Assembly (NCBI GenBank): GCA_001804815.1
Contig: MHBI01000004.1
Coordinates: forward strand, 1-43,800
Direction: 5' to 3'
Length of the DNA stretch: 43,800 nt
From: Lentisphaerae bacterium GWF2_50_93
GTDB lineage: Bacteria; Verrucomicrobiota; Lentisphaeria; Victivallales; GWF2-50-93
Of the stretch, positions 1 to 8,224 are shown one piece after another (positions within the stretch are counted from its first letter, which is position 1; every line of letters starts with the position of its first letter). The translations under genes and the position numbers were made by a program. The notes below the pieces were generated by a model. It was given only the letters and a program-made list of their open reading frames with translations, was not told where the DNA came from and did not search any database.

Positions 1-3
1 TAG

Positions 4-88
4 AGCTGTTCGTCACGCCATAGCATCTTAACAAAAGCGAAAGCTGTTATCTTCTCCACGGTTCCAGTGGAATCCAAAGCGCAGAATG
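4..88 (+). repeat. Dispersed 85-bp repeat B, copy 1
   Basis: This 85-base segment recurs in the same orientation at 26194-26278, with about five mismatches by eye (roughly 94 percent identity). Both copies lie outside genes and end in gcagaatg. The second copy runs straight into a strong GC hairpin; this one does not. It contains the short imperfect palindrome CCAC...GTGG. Its reverse complement resembles a 35-base segment nested in another repeat at 43638-43672. I see no ORF in it. It is probably a multicopy intergenic element of this genome. Confidence 0.8.
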
Positions 89-155
89 ATCTGCGCAAAA
101 GATTCGTCCTCCGTCCTGAGGACTCATCATAAAGAATTCTAAACAGAGCAAAAAT

Positions 156-187
156 ATGCGTATAGTAGTCAGGGCTGAAGCCCGTAC
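156..187 (+). repeat. Dispersed repeat A, copy 1
   Basis: The segment beginning atgcgtatagtagtcagggc recurs in inverted orientation at 25858-25894 with few changes. Its core is a small hairpin, GGGC-TGAA-GCCC here and GGGC-TTTA-GCCC in the other copy. A second palindromic unit follows at about 204-226 (ggtac...gtacc), so two hairpins stand in tandem between the window edge and the stop codon of the DUF2851 gene. The stem is kept while the loop changes, as in REP-like intergenic repeats. Confidence 0.7.
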
Positions 188-233
188 CATCCTCTCTTTA
201 AGAATGGTACATGCTAAGGCACGTACCTACTTG

Positions 234-1565
234 TCACTTCAAATTTCCGAGCCGGCATGAACTGCAGTCGCCTGTGAATTCCTTGCAATGCCTATTATAC
301 AGGTGCATTGCGCCATGAAAAGAGGCGGTGTTGCAAATTATGCGGCGGAAACGGTCCGGAGGCATGAACCAGCGGTGATAGGCGGTCCTTACATTCCTGT
401 TCATCTGGGGCATTGGAAGAAGCTGCCATGTCCTGAGGACGAAGCTCCCAAGGCGTTCCTCCTTCCTGATGGTCGAATATGCGTGAAGTGCCGGAAGAAG
501 GACGTTCGCGGCCATGTCGTTCATCCTGTCTCTTCCGATTACGCTTGAAGGCCTGGAGAACTTCCTGGAGAACGTTATCTGGCTGTCCCAGAGCCTGTGC
601 GAGACCTTGAGGTCTTCTGTGAGGTATCTTGCGAAATCCTTTTCCTTCATCCCGGATTCAGCTTTATCCGACAGGAACTTGAGCGGCTTCATCGAGAACA
701 GGTCGATCAGGACGGTGAGCGCCGCGATCCTGCGTTCAGGCATGTTCAAGGGGCGCACTCCTGATTTCACCCATCGGATATTTTCGCGGCTTGTCATCCT
801 CGTCTGCCACCAGGCGGCCCAGGTCTTCTTTACGAACTTCTTCATTTCACCGTCAAGTTTTGACGATGATGGATCGGGCAGCAGGCCGGACTCCCCCCAG
901 AGGATGGCGGCGAGGTCGGAATTGTCATCGCAGCCGGTGTATTCTGAAAAGCGCCTGTGGAGTTCCATGAACGCCTCGCGGTTTTTCTTGTAGCCGCAGG
1001 CTTCGAAGAGATGCCTCATGCAGGTCTGCTCGGAACCGGAATCGATCATCTCGCTCAGGAAGTTCCTGCTTTTCTCCTCGAACCTTTCGACGCCGGCCTT
1101 GATGAATACCTCATGCAGTTCGGTGTCGGTTGCGGATGAGAAGAAGGAGACGCATGTTCCATTTGAGAACTTCTCTGGTTCAGTAAGCGGGAATTCAGAC
1201 TTGGTGTCGGGCCTTATGAGAACTGCCGGAAATGGCGGAATGTGCGTGGAATCCTTCACGGGCGCGGATTTCTTCGACAGGACATGCAGCACTACCCCCC
1301 GGTATTTGTCGTCCTTGTGGTGGCCGTGGGCGAACCAGTCGGAATTCTCCTGATGCACTTCGACGTCGCCGACGATCTCCTTTCCATCGATCAGCAGCTT
1401 GGCATTCTTGAAGTCCGGGCCTTCCTCGAAATTCCAGTTGCCGGGGAAAAGCACTGTTACGGGCTTATTGTCCGCAGTCATTATGACCTTTCCATGGGCG
1501 ATTCTGTTCCAGGCGGACTGGATTCTGAGTTCCGATTCATCGTTTTTCCTGTTTTGCATTTTCAT
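234..1565 (-). CDS. DUF2851 family protein
   Basis: The 443-residue product fits the DUF2851 family of bacterial proteins of unknown function. The N-terminal third carries the family-like stretch around GNWNFEEGPDFKNA (about 42-55) and GDVEVHQENSDWFAHGH (about 66-82). The C-terminus has a cysteine cluster (CKEFTGDCSSCRLG). No signal peptide or membrane segment is visible. The chosen ATG has AAGGA about ten bases upstream; a second ATG two codons in is possible. It is transcribed away from the HtrA gene across an 87-base intergenic region. Family assignment is by recognition; no biochemical role can be read from the sequence. Confidence 0.8.
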   Translation of the reverse strand: MKMQNRKNDESELRIQSAWNRIAHGKVIMTADNKPVTVLFPGNWNFEEGPDFKNAKLLIDGKEIVGDVEVHQENSDWFAHGHHKDDKYRGVVLHVLSKKSAPVKDSTHIPPFPAVLIRPDTKSEFPLTEPEKFSNGTCVSFFSSATDTELHEVFIKAGVERFEEKSRNFLSEMIDSGSEQTCMRHLFEACGYKKNREAFMELHRRFSEYTGCDDNSDLAAILWGESGLLPDPSSSKLDGEMKKFVKKTWAAWWQTRMTSRENIRWVKSGVRPLNMPERRIAALTVLIDLFSMKPLKFLSDKAESGMKEKDFARYLTEDLKVSHRLWDSQITFSRKFSRPSSVIGRDRMNDMAANVLLPALHAYSTIRKEERLGSFVLRTWQLLPMPQMNRNVRTAYHRWFMPPDRFRRIICNTASFHGAMHLYNRHCKEFTGDCSSCRLGNLK

Positions 1566-1652
1566 AGGCTGATGGTCCTTGCAATTTCCGGTGCCGGATG
1601 TTTATTTAGTGCCATATATGAACTTGCTAATAATATTTAGCGTAAACGTGGC

Positions 1653-3017
1653 ATGTCAAGCAATATGGGAAAATATTTAACAGTTGTATTGATTGTTATA
1701 CTTGCGATATCGGGCAGGCTGGCTGAAGCGGAGAGTCTTAGGACCACACCAGTTGTCAGGGCCGTTGCCGAAGCGCTCCCTTCGGTTGTCAACATAGGTA
1801 CCGAGAGGATTGTGAGCAGCCCTTATTCCCGCTGGGGGGAGAAGGACCCGTTTGAAAGCATGTTCAGGGATTTCTTCGCGGAGCAGGGGGCTGTCAACAC
1901 CACCTCGCTCGGAAGCGGAAGCGTGATCGACCAGTCCGGCCTCATAATAACCAACTCGCATGTGGTCAGCAGGGCGACAAAGATAACAGTGACGTTTGAC
2001 GACGGCTCCCAGTGCACTGCACGCGAGATCGCGAGCGACGACTTCAACGACATCGCGCTTCTGATGCTGGAGAATCTTCCTGATGGAAAGAAGTTCAAGC
2101 CATTGAAATTTGCCAGGCCGGAGGATCTGCTCCTGGGAGAGACAGTCATTGCCGTAGGCAACCCATACGGGCTCGGGAACAGCATTTCGCAGGGAGTGCT
2201 CAGCGCCAAGGGCAGGAAGGCGACTTTTGAAGGCAAGGTGATTTTTTCGGACATAATGCAGACTGATGCGGCGATCAATCCCGGAAACAGCGGTGGCCCT
2301 CTCATCAACCTCGATGGGGAGCTTATCGGAATAAGCACCGCAATATTCAAGGATGTCCAGGGCATAGGTTTTGCGTTGCCTGTCAAGAGGGTTGAGGATG
2401 TCCTTGCGAAATGGCTTATACCTGAAAGATTCGGAGATGTCTCCCTTGGAATTATTCCGGGACAGCGGAAGAACCAGGCGGGTTCGATGGATTTCTTCGT
2501 CGAAGAGATAATTCCGGACAGCCCTGCCGCCAAGTCCGGGTTGAAGAAGGATGACAGGATCTTTGAGATAAATGGAGTTAAGCCGTCCAGTCTTCTGGAT
2601 ATCAGCTTCATCCTCTGGAAAATCCAGGCCGGTGGGGAAATCCGCCTCAGGATATCCGATCTGAAGACCATGGCAGTGAAGTCGGAGAAGATAAAGTACG
2701 CAGGTGGTTTGGAGATGGCGAAGGCGAAACTCGGCCTAGGTCTTCAGGAACTGACCAGGAAGCTGGCGAAGGCGCTCGAATATCCTTTTGAAGGTGGTCT
2801 GGTGGTGAGTGATCTGCCTGAGGGCTCTGAAAACGTGAGCCGGGGCGACATCCTCGTCAAACTCGGTGAAGCTCCTGTCAACAATGCTGCGGACATCGCA
2901 AAGGCGCTAATTGACAAGCACCACGGCGACAGCGTTGAAGCCATCTTCGTCAGCCTTATCAAGAAGAATGGCAAGTTCTACATAATGAAGCGGGCATCAG
3001 TCCTGAGGGTGAAGTGA
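1653..3017 (+). CDS. HtrA/DegP-family periplasmic serine protease
   Basis: A 454-residue S1C-family protease that should degrade or refold damaged proteins in the periplasm. Residues 1-26 form a signal peptide (hydrophobic VVLIVILAIS, then AEA). The catalytic triad is complete: His103 in TNSHVV, Asp133 in NDIALL and Ser213 in GNSGGP. Two PDZ-like regions follow, about 250-340 (SPAAKSGLKKDDRIFEING) and about 350-440. The length is typical of DegP/DegQ/MucD proteins. The start is uncertain because neither the first ATG nor the one four codons in (1665) has a clear ribosome site. It ends 20 bases from the end of the convergent hybrid kinase gene. DegP, DegQ and MucD cannot be told apart here. 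Confidence 0.95.
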   Translation: MSSNMGKYLTVVLIVILAISGRLAEAESLRTTPVVRAVAEALPSVVNIGTERIVSSPYSRWGEKDPFESMFRDFFAEQGAVNTTSLGSGSVIDQSGLIITNSHVVSRATKITVTFDDGSQCTAREIASDDFNDIALLMLENLPDGKKFKPLKFARPEDLLLGETVIAVGNPYGLGNSISQGVLSAKGRKATFEGKVIFSDIMQTDAAINPGNSGGPLINLDGELIGISTAIFKDVQGIGFALPVKRVEDVLAKWLIPERFGDVSLGIIPGQRKNQAGSMDFFVEEIIPDSPAAKSGLKKDDRIFEINGVKPSSLLDISFILWKIQAGGEIRLRISDLKTMAVKSEKIKYAGGLEMAKAKLGLGLQELTRKLAKALEYPFEGGLVVSDLPEGSENVSRGDILVKLGEAPVNNAADIAKALIDKHHGDSVEAIFVSLIKKNGKFYIMKRASVLRVK

Positions 3018-3037
3018 GTTTTAAAGACGTTGTAGGT

Positions 3038-6000
3038 TCAACTCTTCTTCAGTTTCTTTATTTCCTTGCCCAGCAACTCAAATTCCATTTCAACGGTGTC
3101 AATCAGAAGCCCCGCTTTTGCAGAGTCGCCCGCCTTGCATGCCTGCTCAAGCTGGAATGCTGTTTTCTGGAGGTTTTCAGCGGAGAAATTTCCCGACATC
3201 CCCTTGATGGCATGGGCTGTGTTCTGCACTTGTTTTATATCCCCGGCCCTGTAGTGGGTTTTCAGGGATGATATGAGTACAGGGGTATCCTTGAAAAACA
3301 GGTCAATGAGCTCATTGAGGAGATCCTTGTCGTCGAAAACCCTTTCCAAAAGGGCGTCTATATTGAAAATATCCGGATTCACTGTTCTTTTCTCCTTTTT
3401 CATCCTGTTGACTGTATCAGTTCCGAAGGATACCGGACTGCCTGAAATCTGGCGTGAAATCGCATTTGCCAGTTCTCCGGGATTTACCGGTTTTGAAACA
3501 TAGTCGTCCATTCCCGCCTCAAGGCATTTCGCCCTGTCATCCTTGAGGGCATGGGCGGTCATGGCTATAATGCGGACATCGTGGTTGAGTACCTTTGAAT
3601 TCCTGTCACGGATCATCCTTGTCGCCTCGAATCCGTCCATCACTGGCATCTGCACGTCCATCAGGACGAGATCATAGGTTTTAGATCCGAGCATATTCAC
3701 GGCTTCAGCCCCGTTGACTGCGATGTCGGGGGTAATTCCCATCTTTGAAAGTATTGCGCAGGCGACCTTCTGGTTGATCTCGTTGTCTTCAACGAGAAGT
3801 ATTTTCGAGGGTTTGGCGTTGAGAAGCGGCTTGCTGGTTTCGATTGGAGCCTCCTCTGCCAGCCTTTCTTCACCTAGAAGGGTGGCTATGCAGTCGAATA
3901 GATGCGATTTCCTGATCGGCTTAGGGAAGTTTGCATCGAAAAGCCCTGTATCCTTGAATTTTCTTTCGATGGCCGGGCCTGCTGACGACATCATGACAAG
4001 GAGCGTGTTGGAAATCCCAGGATCATCCTTGATCTCCCTTGCAAGCGTTTCACCGTCTGTTTCAGGCATGAGCATGTCTAGAAAGGCAATCAGATATGGT
4101 CTTCCTGATTTTTTGGCGTCACGGAGGGCATTCAGGGCTGAGGACGCATTGTCGACTTCGTCATGTTTGAAGTTCCAGGAGCCTAGCAGGGTGCTCATGA
4201 CAAGGCGGTTTGTCGCATTATCATCAACAGTAAGCATCCTGATATTCTGGAACCTCGGAGGCATTGGTTTTGTAGGCGCATGCTGCCGGGGTTGTTTTTT
4301 CAGAAGGGCGGTAAACCAGAAAACGGATCCCTTCCCTTCTTCGCTGAGCACTCCTATTGCGCCGCCCATTTTTTCAACAAGGCGTTTTGAAATCGACAGG
4401 CCGAGGCCCGTGCCTCCGAATTTCCTGGTGGTGGACGAGTCAACCTGGGTGAAAACGCTGAACAGGGAATCGATCTTATCTGCCGGGATGCCGATCCCGG
4501 TATCCTTGACTTCAAAATAGATAAGGATGCAATTGTCACCGTCCTGTTTCATGTCCACCGTTATGATGACTTCACCCTTCATGGTGAATTTCATAGAGTT
4601 CCCGATAAGATTGATCAGAATCTGTTTCAATCTGGCATGGTCTCCATGCAGGGAGCATGGAAGATCCGGCTTCATGATGCAGTTGAGCTCAAGTCCCTTC
4701 TCCTGGGCCCGTATGGCGAGAATGTCCATGACATTCTCCATGAGCAGGCTGAGATCGAAATCAGTTTCATCCAGTTCGAGTTTTCCGGCCTCGATCTTTG
4801 AGAAGTCCAGTATGTCGTTTATGATCGTCAGAAGGGATTCGGCGCTCAGCCTGATCGTCTCGGCGTATTTCCTCTGGTCTGGGGCGAGACTGGAATCAAG
4901 CAGGATCGAGATCATGCCCATGACTCCGTTCATCGGAGTCCTGATCTCATGGGACATGTTTGCAAGGAATTCGCTTTTCATGCGGCTGGCTTCCTCGGCC
5001 GCATTCTTGGCAGTTATCAGATCCTTTTCAGCTGTTTTGCTGACGGTGATATCCTGGAATGCACCGGTCAGCCTCACGACTTTGCCGTCAGCTTTCACTG
5101 CCCGGCCAACTGCGCGCGTGATGAGATGCCTGCCTTTCGCGCTGGTGAAAGGCAGTTCGAGGTCAAATGATTCACCGGTCTCCAGGCAGCGTTTCAGGGC
5201 CGCTTCCAGGGAGCTGCGTCCAGGCGGGTCATAGAAGAGCAGTGCTTTGGACAGGTCGATCTTCTCTCCTTCCTGGATGTCGTGGATCAGGTATGTCTCC
5301 CGGGTCCAGTGCACTTCCCTGGTGGCGACATCCAGCTCCCAGCCGCCGACCTTGGCCATGCTGCCTGCGTCGTTGAGTATCTCTTCACTTGTCTTCAGCT
5401 TCTCCTCCACCCGTTTCCGCTCGGTGATATCGCGCAGAATACCAACGGCATGCCATGCGTTGTTCATCTGAACCGTTGAAAGCGAAAGCTGCACGGAAAT
5501 TTCCTTCCCGTCTTTTCTTATGGCCTCCAATTCAAGCGTCTTACCCACTGCGGCTCCTTGTCCAGTCTTTTGAAACACCGGGAAGGCGGCATGGTGCGCC
5601 TTATGATATCGCGAGGGTACGATCAATGCATGCAGTTTTTGGCCAATGGCTTCTGCTTTCAAATAGCCGAAAATACGCTCGGCGGCAGGATTCCAATACG
5701 ATATCCCGCCTTCAGGATCCATCATGAGGATGGCGTCCTGGGCGGAGTCGGTGATGGCGCGCATGTGCTCCTCGCTCTCCCTCAGCTGTTTTTCTACCCG
5801 TGTTCTATCGGTGATTTCCCTGTCCAGTTCATTCCTCGAAGCAGTAATCTTTTTCAGATGCTGTGTCATTTCATTGAACGACTGCGCCAGCAGCCCAATC
5901 TCATCATGTGTCTTTTCAGGGATGCGATAATCAAGATCTCCGGCACTTATCCTTTCGGTTCCGGCCTGCAGATCCTTTATGGGGGCTGTAATATATCTGG

Positions 6001-6973
6001 AGAAGTAGAAGACGGCGATCGAACTAAGCGACAAGGCGGCGATTATGACTAGGAGCGTATATTGAAAAAACTTATTGATAGGCTTGAAAGCCTCCTCGGT
6101 GGTGATTCTTGCTACAAGTCCCCATTCACCCAGAGGTACATACCGGTATGCAGCCAGGATTCTTTCACCTTGAACACCGGGGCCGTCAATTATTCCATTG
6201 CCTTTTTTCAATGCCAGCCTCATCGGTTCCGCAAGCTTCGAATCAAGTGGAACCCGGTATTTGAACGCTGAATCCGGAATGGACTGTATGGTGTTGAGGA
6301 AGAGGATGTCGCTGCCTGAGATTTTCCCAAGCAGTACGTCTTCATTGGACGAATGGCCTGACTCATTCAATGTCTTATAAATATTATCCGCCCGGATCCG
6401 GACCTGCAGGACCCCCACTGTATCTTTTCTACCTTCCCCGGGATTGGGCAATGGAGTCGAAACATCGAACATAAATGTTCCAGCATAAGGATAAAATCCG
6501 CTGAAAAACCTGGCATCCCTCCCGTGCTTGAAGGCATCTGACGAGGAAACATTCCTTCCTATGTCCTGGACAGCAGTCGAGCCGATTATCCTTCCATCGA
6601 GATCTATGACGTCAATCTTGTCTATGACTGGCGCGGAGGCCATTGCATCCTTAAGTGTCTTCTGCGTGTCCACTTCAAACTTAACGATATCCGGTTCCTT
6701 GGAAATTATCATGGCAAGATGTTCCCTGGGAAGCCGCCTTGAGGCGACAAGATCCACCAGGTCGAAGTCATGCTGGAGCGTGTCAATAAGCTGGTTTTGA
6801 TTGGAATCAAGAAAAAGTGACAAGTCCGATAAGATCCTGTCTTTTATGATCGCCTTGGTATGCCAGTAGAGGACGCCGCCGGTCAATAATATGGCAACCA
6901 GAATCAATGCCAGTACCAGCACCGATAATTTTGTCCTGATGGAAATGCTGACTTTTTGTTTTTTGTCGTCCAT
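3038..6973 (-). CDS. Hybrid histidine kinase (sensor-HAMP-PAS-HisKA-REC-REC-HPt)
   Basis: A 1311-residue membrane sensor kinase with a full internal phosphorelay. TM helices at about 14-36 and 304-326 enclose a Cache-like extracytoplasmic domain. HAMP follows (about 326-380), then two PAS domains (about 400-520 and 530-645). The HisKA phosphoacceptor is His675 in NMSHEIRTP. The ATPase shows an N-box around Asn792, DTGIGIP at 824-830 and GGTGLGLS at 853-860. Receiver 1 has Asp966, receiver 2 has Asp1106, and the HPt domain has His1254 (TAHAIKG). All phosphotransfer residues are present, as in BarA/EvgS-type kinases. Its C-terminal half closely matches the 1567-aa kinase at 8225-12928. The ligand is unknown. 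It is the last gene of the signalling block. Confidence 0.95.
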   Translation of the reverse strand: MDDKKQKVSISIRTKLSVLVLALILVAILLTGGVLYWHTKAIIKDRILSDLSLFLDSNQNQLIDTLQHDFDLVDLVASRRLPREHLAMIISKEPDIVKFEVDTQKTLKDAMASAPVIDKIDVIDLDGRIIGSTAVQDIGRNVSSSDAFKHGRDARFFSGFYPYAGTFMFDVSTPLPNPGEGRKDTVGVLQVRIRADNIYKTLNESGHSSNEDVLLGKISGSDILFLNTIQSIPDSAFKYRVPLDSKLAEPMRLALKKGNGIIDGPGVQGERILAAYRYVPLGEWGLVARITTEEAFKPINKFFQYTLLVIIAALSLSSIAVFYFSRYITAPIKDLQAGTERISAGDLDYRIPEKTHDEIGLLAQSFNEMTQHLKKITASRNELDREITDRTRVEKQLRESEEHMRAITDSAQDAILMMDPEGGISYWNPAAERIFGYLKAEAIGQKLHALIVPSRYHKAHHAAFPVFQKTGQGAAVGKTLELEAIRKDGKEISVQLSLSTVQMNNAWHAVGILRDITERKRVEEKLKTSEEILNDAGSMAKVGGWELDVATREVHWTRETYLIHDIQEGEKIDLSKALLFYDPPGRSSLEAALKRCLETGESFDLELPFTSAKGRHLITRAVGRAVKADGKVVRLTGAFQDITVSKTAEKDLITAKNAAEEASRMKSEFLANMSHEIRTPMNGVMGMISILLDSSLAPDQRKYAETIRLSAESLLTIINDILDFSKIEAGKLELDETDFDLSLLMENVMDILAIRAQEKGLELNCIMKPDLPCSLHGDHARLKQILINLIGNSMKFTMKGEVIITVDMKQDGDNCILIYFEVKDTGIGIPADKIDSLFSVFTQVDSSTTRKFGGTGLGLSISKRLVEKMGGAIGVLSEEGKGSVFWFTALLKKQPRQHAPTKPMPPRFQNIRMLTVDDNATNRLVMSTLLGSWNFKHDEVDNASSALNALRDAKKSGRPYLIAFLDMLMPETDGETLAREIKDDPGISNTLLVMMSSAGPAIERKFKDTGLFDANFPKPIRKSHLFDCIATLLGEERLAEEAPIETSKPLLNAKPSKILLVEDNEINQKVACAILSKMGITPDIAVNGAEAVNMLGSKTYDLVLMDVQMPVMDGFEATRMIRDRNSKVLNHDVRIIAMTAHALKDDRAKCLEAGMDDYVSKPVNPGELANAISRQISGSPVSFGTDTVNRMKKEKRTVNPDIFNIDALLERVFDDKDLLNELIDLFFKDTPVLISSLKTHYRAGDIKQVQNTAHAIKGMSGNFSAENLQKTAFQLEQACKAGDSAKAGLLIDTVEMEFELLGKEIKKLKKS

Positions 6974-7203
6974 TTCATCCTTTCAAGGGCTGTCATCTGC
7001 GCGCCTGCAAAGCAGACCATACTCATAATTAGTTCTTTTTACAAATTTTCATCATATACGGAACAAGATGGATTGCGTGACAATGTTTTTTTAATTAAGC
7101 CAGTTCAACGCAGCGTTGCTCATCTGAATGAAAGAGACGAGGGGTTGTCCGTCGTCGCCGTCGTTTTCGTCACGCCCTTTTAACGGGTTATCCTTCGTTC
7201 AAT

Positions 7204-7503
7204 CTATGATTTCTCTTTGGCTTTCGGAGGATTTAGAATGAAATTCCGGCCTTCATCTTCATTCACCTGCTTTAAAAACTCACAATTAAGACAACATATG
7301 AACTTCCCTGCATATGTGCCTTGCACTTTTCCTCCGCACAAAGTTCCCGCAATAGCCCAGCAGAATCTGCCGCCATGATTGCCTTTGTTGACACCGTCAT
7401 ATTCATTGGGCAATGCAGCAGGGCATACGCCAAGTTCTTTTGCATTGCTACCCCCTGGCTGCCTTCCGCACTTCTTCACTTCCCAGCAGTTATCTCTTTT
7501 CAT
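7204..7503 (-). CDS. Small two-CW domain protein
   Basis: A 99-residue soluble protein with eight cysteines (6, 12, 27, 48, 56, 70, 71, 74). The paired elements NCWEVKKCG near the start and RFCWAIAGTLCGG at 46-58 match the small two-CW family, whose members often sit by or within signalling proteins. The cysteines suggest metal binding, but no role is established. It lies between the receiver gene at 7608 and the kinase gene at 3038 on the same strand, with gaps of 104 and 230 bases, so it may belong to the phosphorelay group. No signal peptide or membrane segment is seen. Confidence 0.75.
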   Translation of the reverse strand: MKRDNCWEVKKCGRQPGGSNAKELGVCPAALPNEYDGVNKGNHGGRFCWAIAGTLCGGKVQGTYAGKFICCLNCEFLKQVNEDEGRNFILNPPKAKEKS

Positions 7504-7607
7504 TCCCGCTGACTCCTTTCTGCATTGAAAGACTCACTCATCTACCTCAGGAGCAAACCTGAAGGTATCGATTCTTCAGTATTGCGTGACGGTTCTTCGT
7601 TGATCCC

Positions 7608-8216
7608 CTACTTTTTCTTCAAGTGCGGGTAATGCTTGTCCCTGCAGTCAGGGCAGAGTCCATGGCTGAACTGAGCGTCGGTGTGTCTTGCAATATATTC
7701 CTCCATCCGTTCCCAGCTTTCATTGTCGTTCCTGATCTTGTGGCAGTGCATGCAGATGGGCAGGATGCCCTGCAGCGTCTTGATATGCTGGTTTGCCTCC
7801 TCGAGGGCCTTTATCCTTTCCGCAAGGGCTATCTGCAGCGTGATGAGTTCCCTGCCGAGCTTCACCCGGGACAGCAGTTCGTTCGAATCAAAGGGCTTTT
7901 CGACATAGTCGTTCGCGCCGGTACGGAAAGTTTCCAGGACATCTTTCTTCTCGTTCATCGAGGCGGTGAGGATTATCAGGTAGGGATTGATTTTGAATTT
8001 GATTGCGCGAAGCCTCTTGCAGATCTCGATCCCCTGGAGCCCGGGCATCACCCAGTCGAGAAGGGCGAGCTTGGGGCCGTCCTCATGCCTGAGCTTTTCA
8101 AACGCGTCATCCCCGTTCTGGCATGAGATGAAGTCATATGCGTTCTTCATAAGGATGTTCTCTATGAGACGCCTGGTTATGTTGTCGTCGTCAGCTATCA
8201 GTATTTTGAATGACAT
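7608..8216 (-). CDS. Response regulator with C-terminal Cys-pair tail
   Basis: 202 residues. Positions 1-120 form a receiver domain with the acidic pair at 9-11, phosphoacceptor Asp54 (LLDWVMPG) and conserved Lys107 (EKPFD). A short coiled-coil linker (about 128-150) leads to a tail with two CxxC pairs, Cys155/Cys158 (CMHCHKIR) and Cys188/Cys191 (CPDC). This arrangement suggests a zinc-binding or regulatory module and is often seen behind receivers. There is no DNA-binding or enzymatic output domain, so it probably works through protein contacts. It starts nine bases after the 1567-aa kinase gene ends and is likely co-transcribed with it. Confidence 0.9.
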   Translation of the reverse strand: MSFKILIADDDNITRRLIENILMKNAYDFISCQNGDDAFEKLRHEDGPKLALLDWVMPGLQGIEICKRLRAIKFKINPYLIILTASMNEKKDVLETFRTGANDYVEKPFDSNELLSRVKLGRELITLQIALAERIKALEEANQHIKTLQGILPICMHCHKIRNDNESWERMEEYIARHTDAQFSHGLCPDCRDKHYPHLKKK

Positions 8217-8224
8217 GTCACCAC

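Noticed and set aside
1823..2671. Long reading frame antisense to the HtrA gene
   Set aside because: It is a shadow of the protease frame; its translation is rich in Ser and Pro, with no motif or ribosome site.
3714..4520. 268-codon frame antisense to the hybrid kinase
   Set aside because: It mirrors the conserved receiver and ATPase codons of the kinase; composition (Ser/Arg-rich) is typical of antisense frames.
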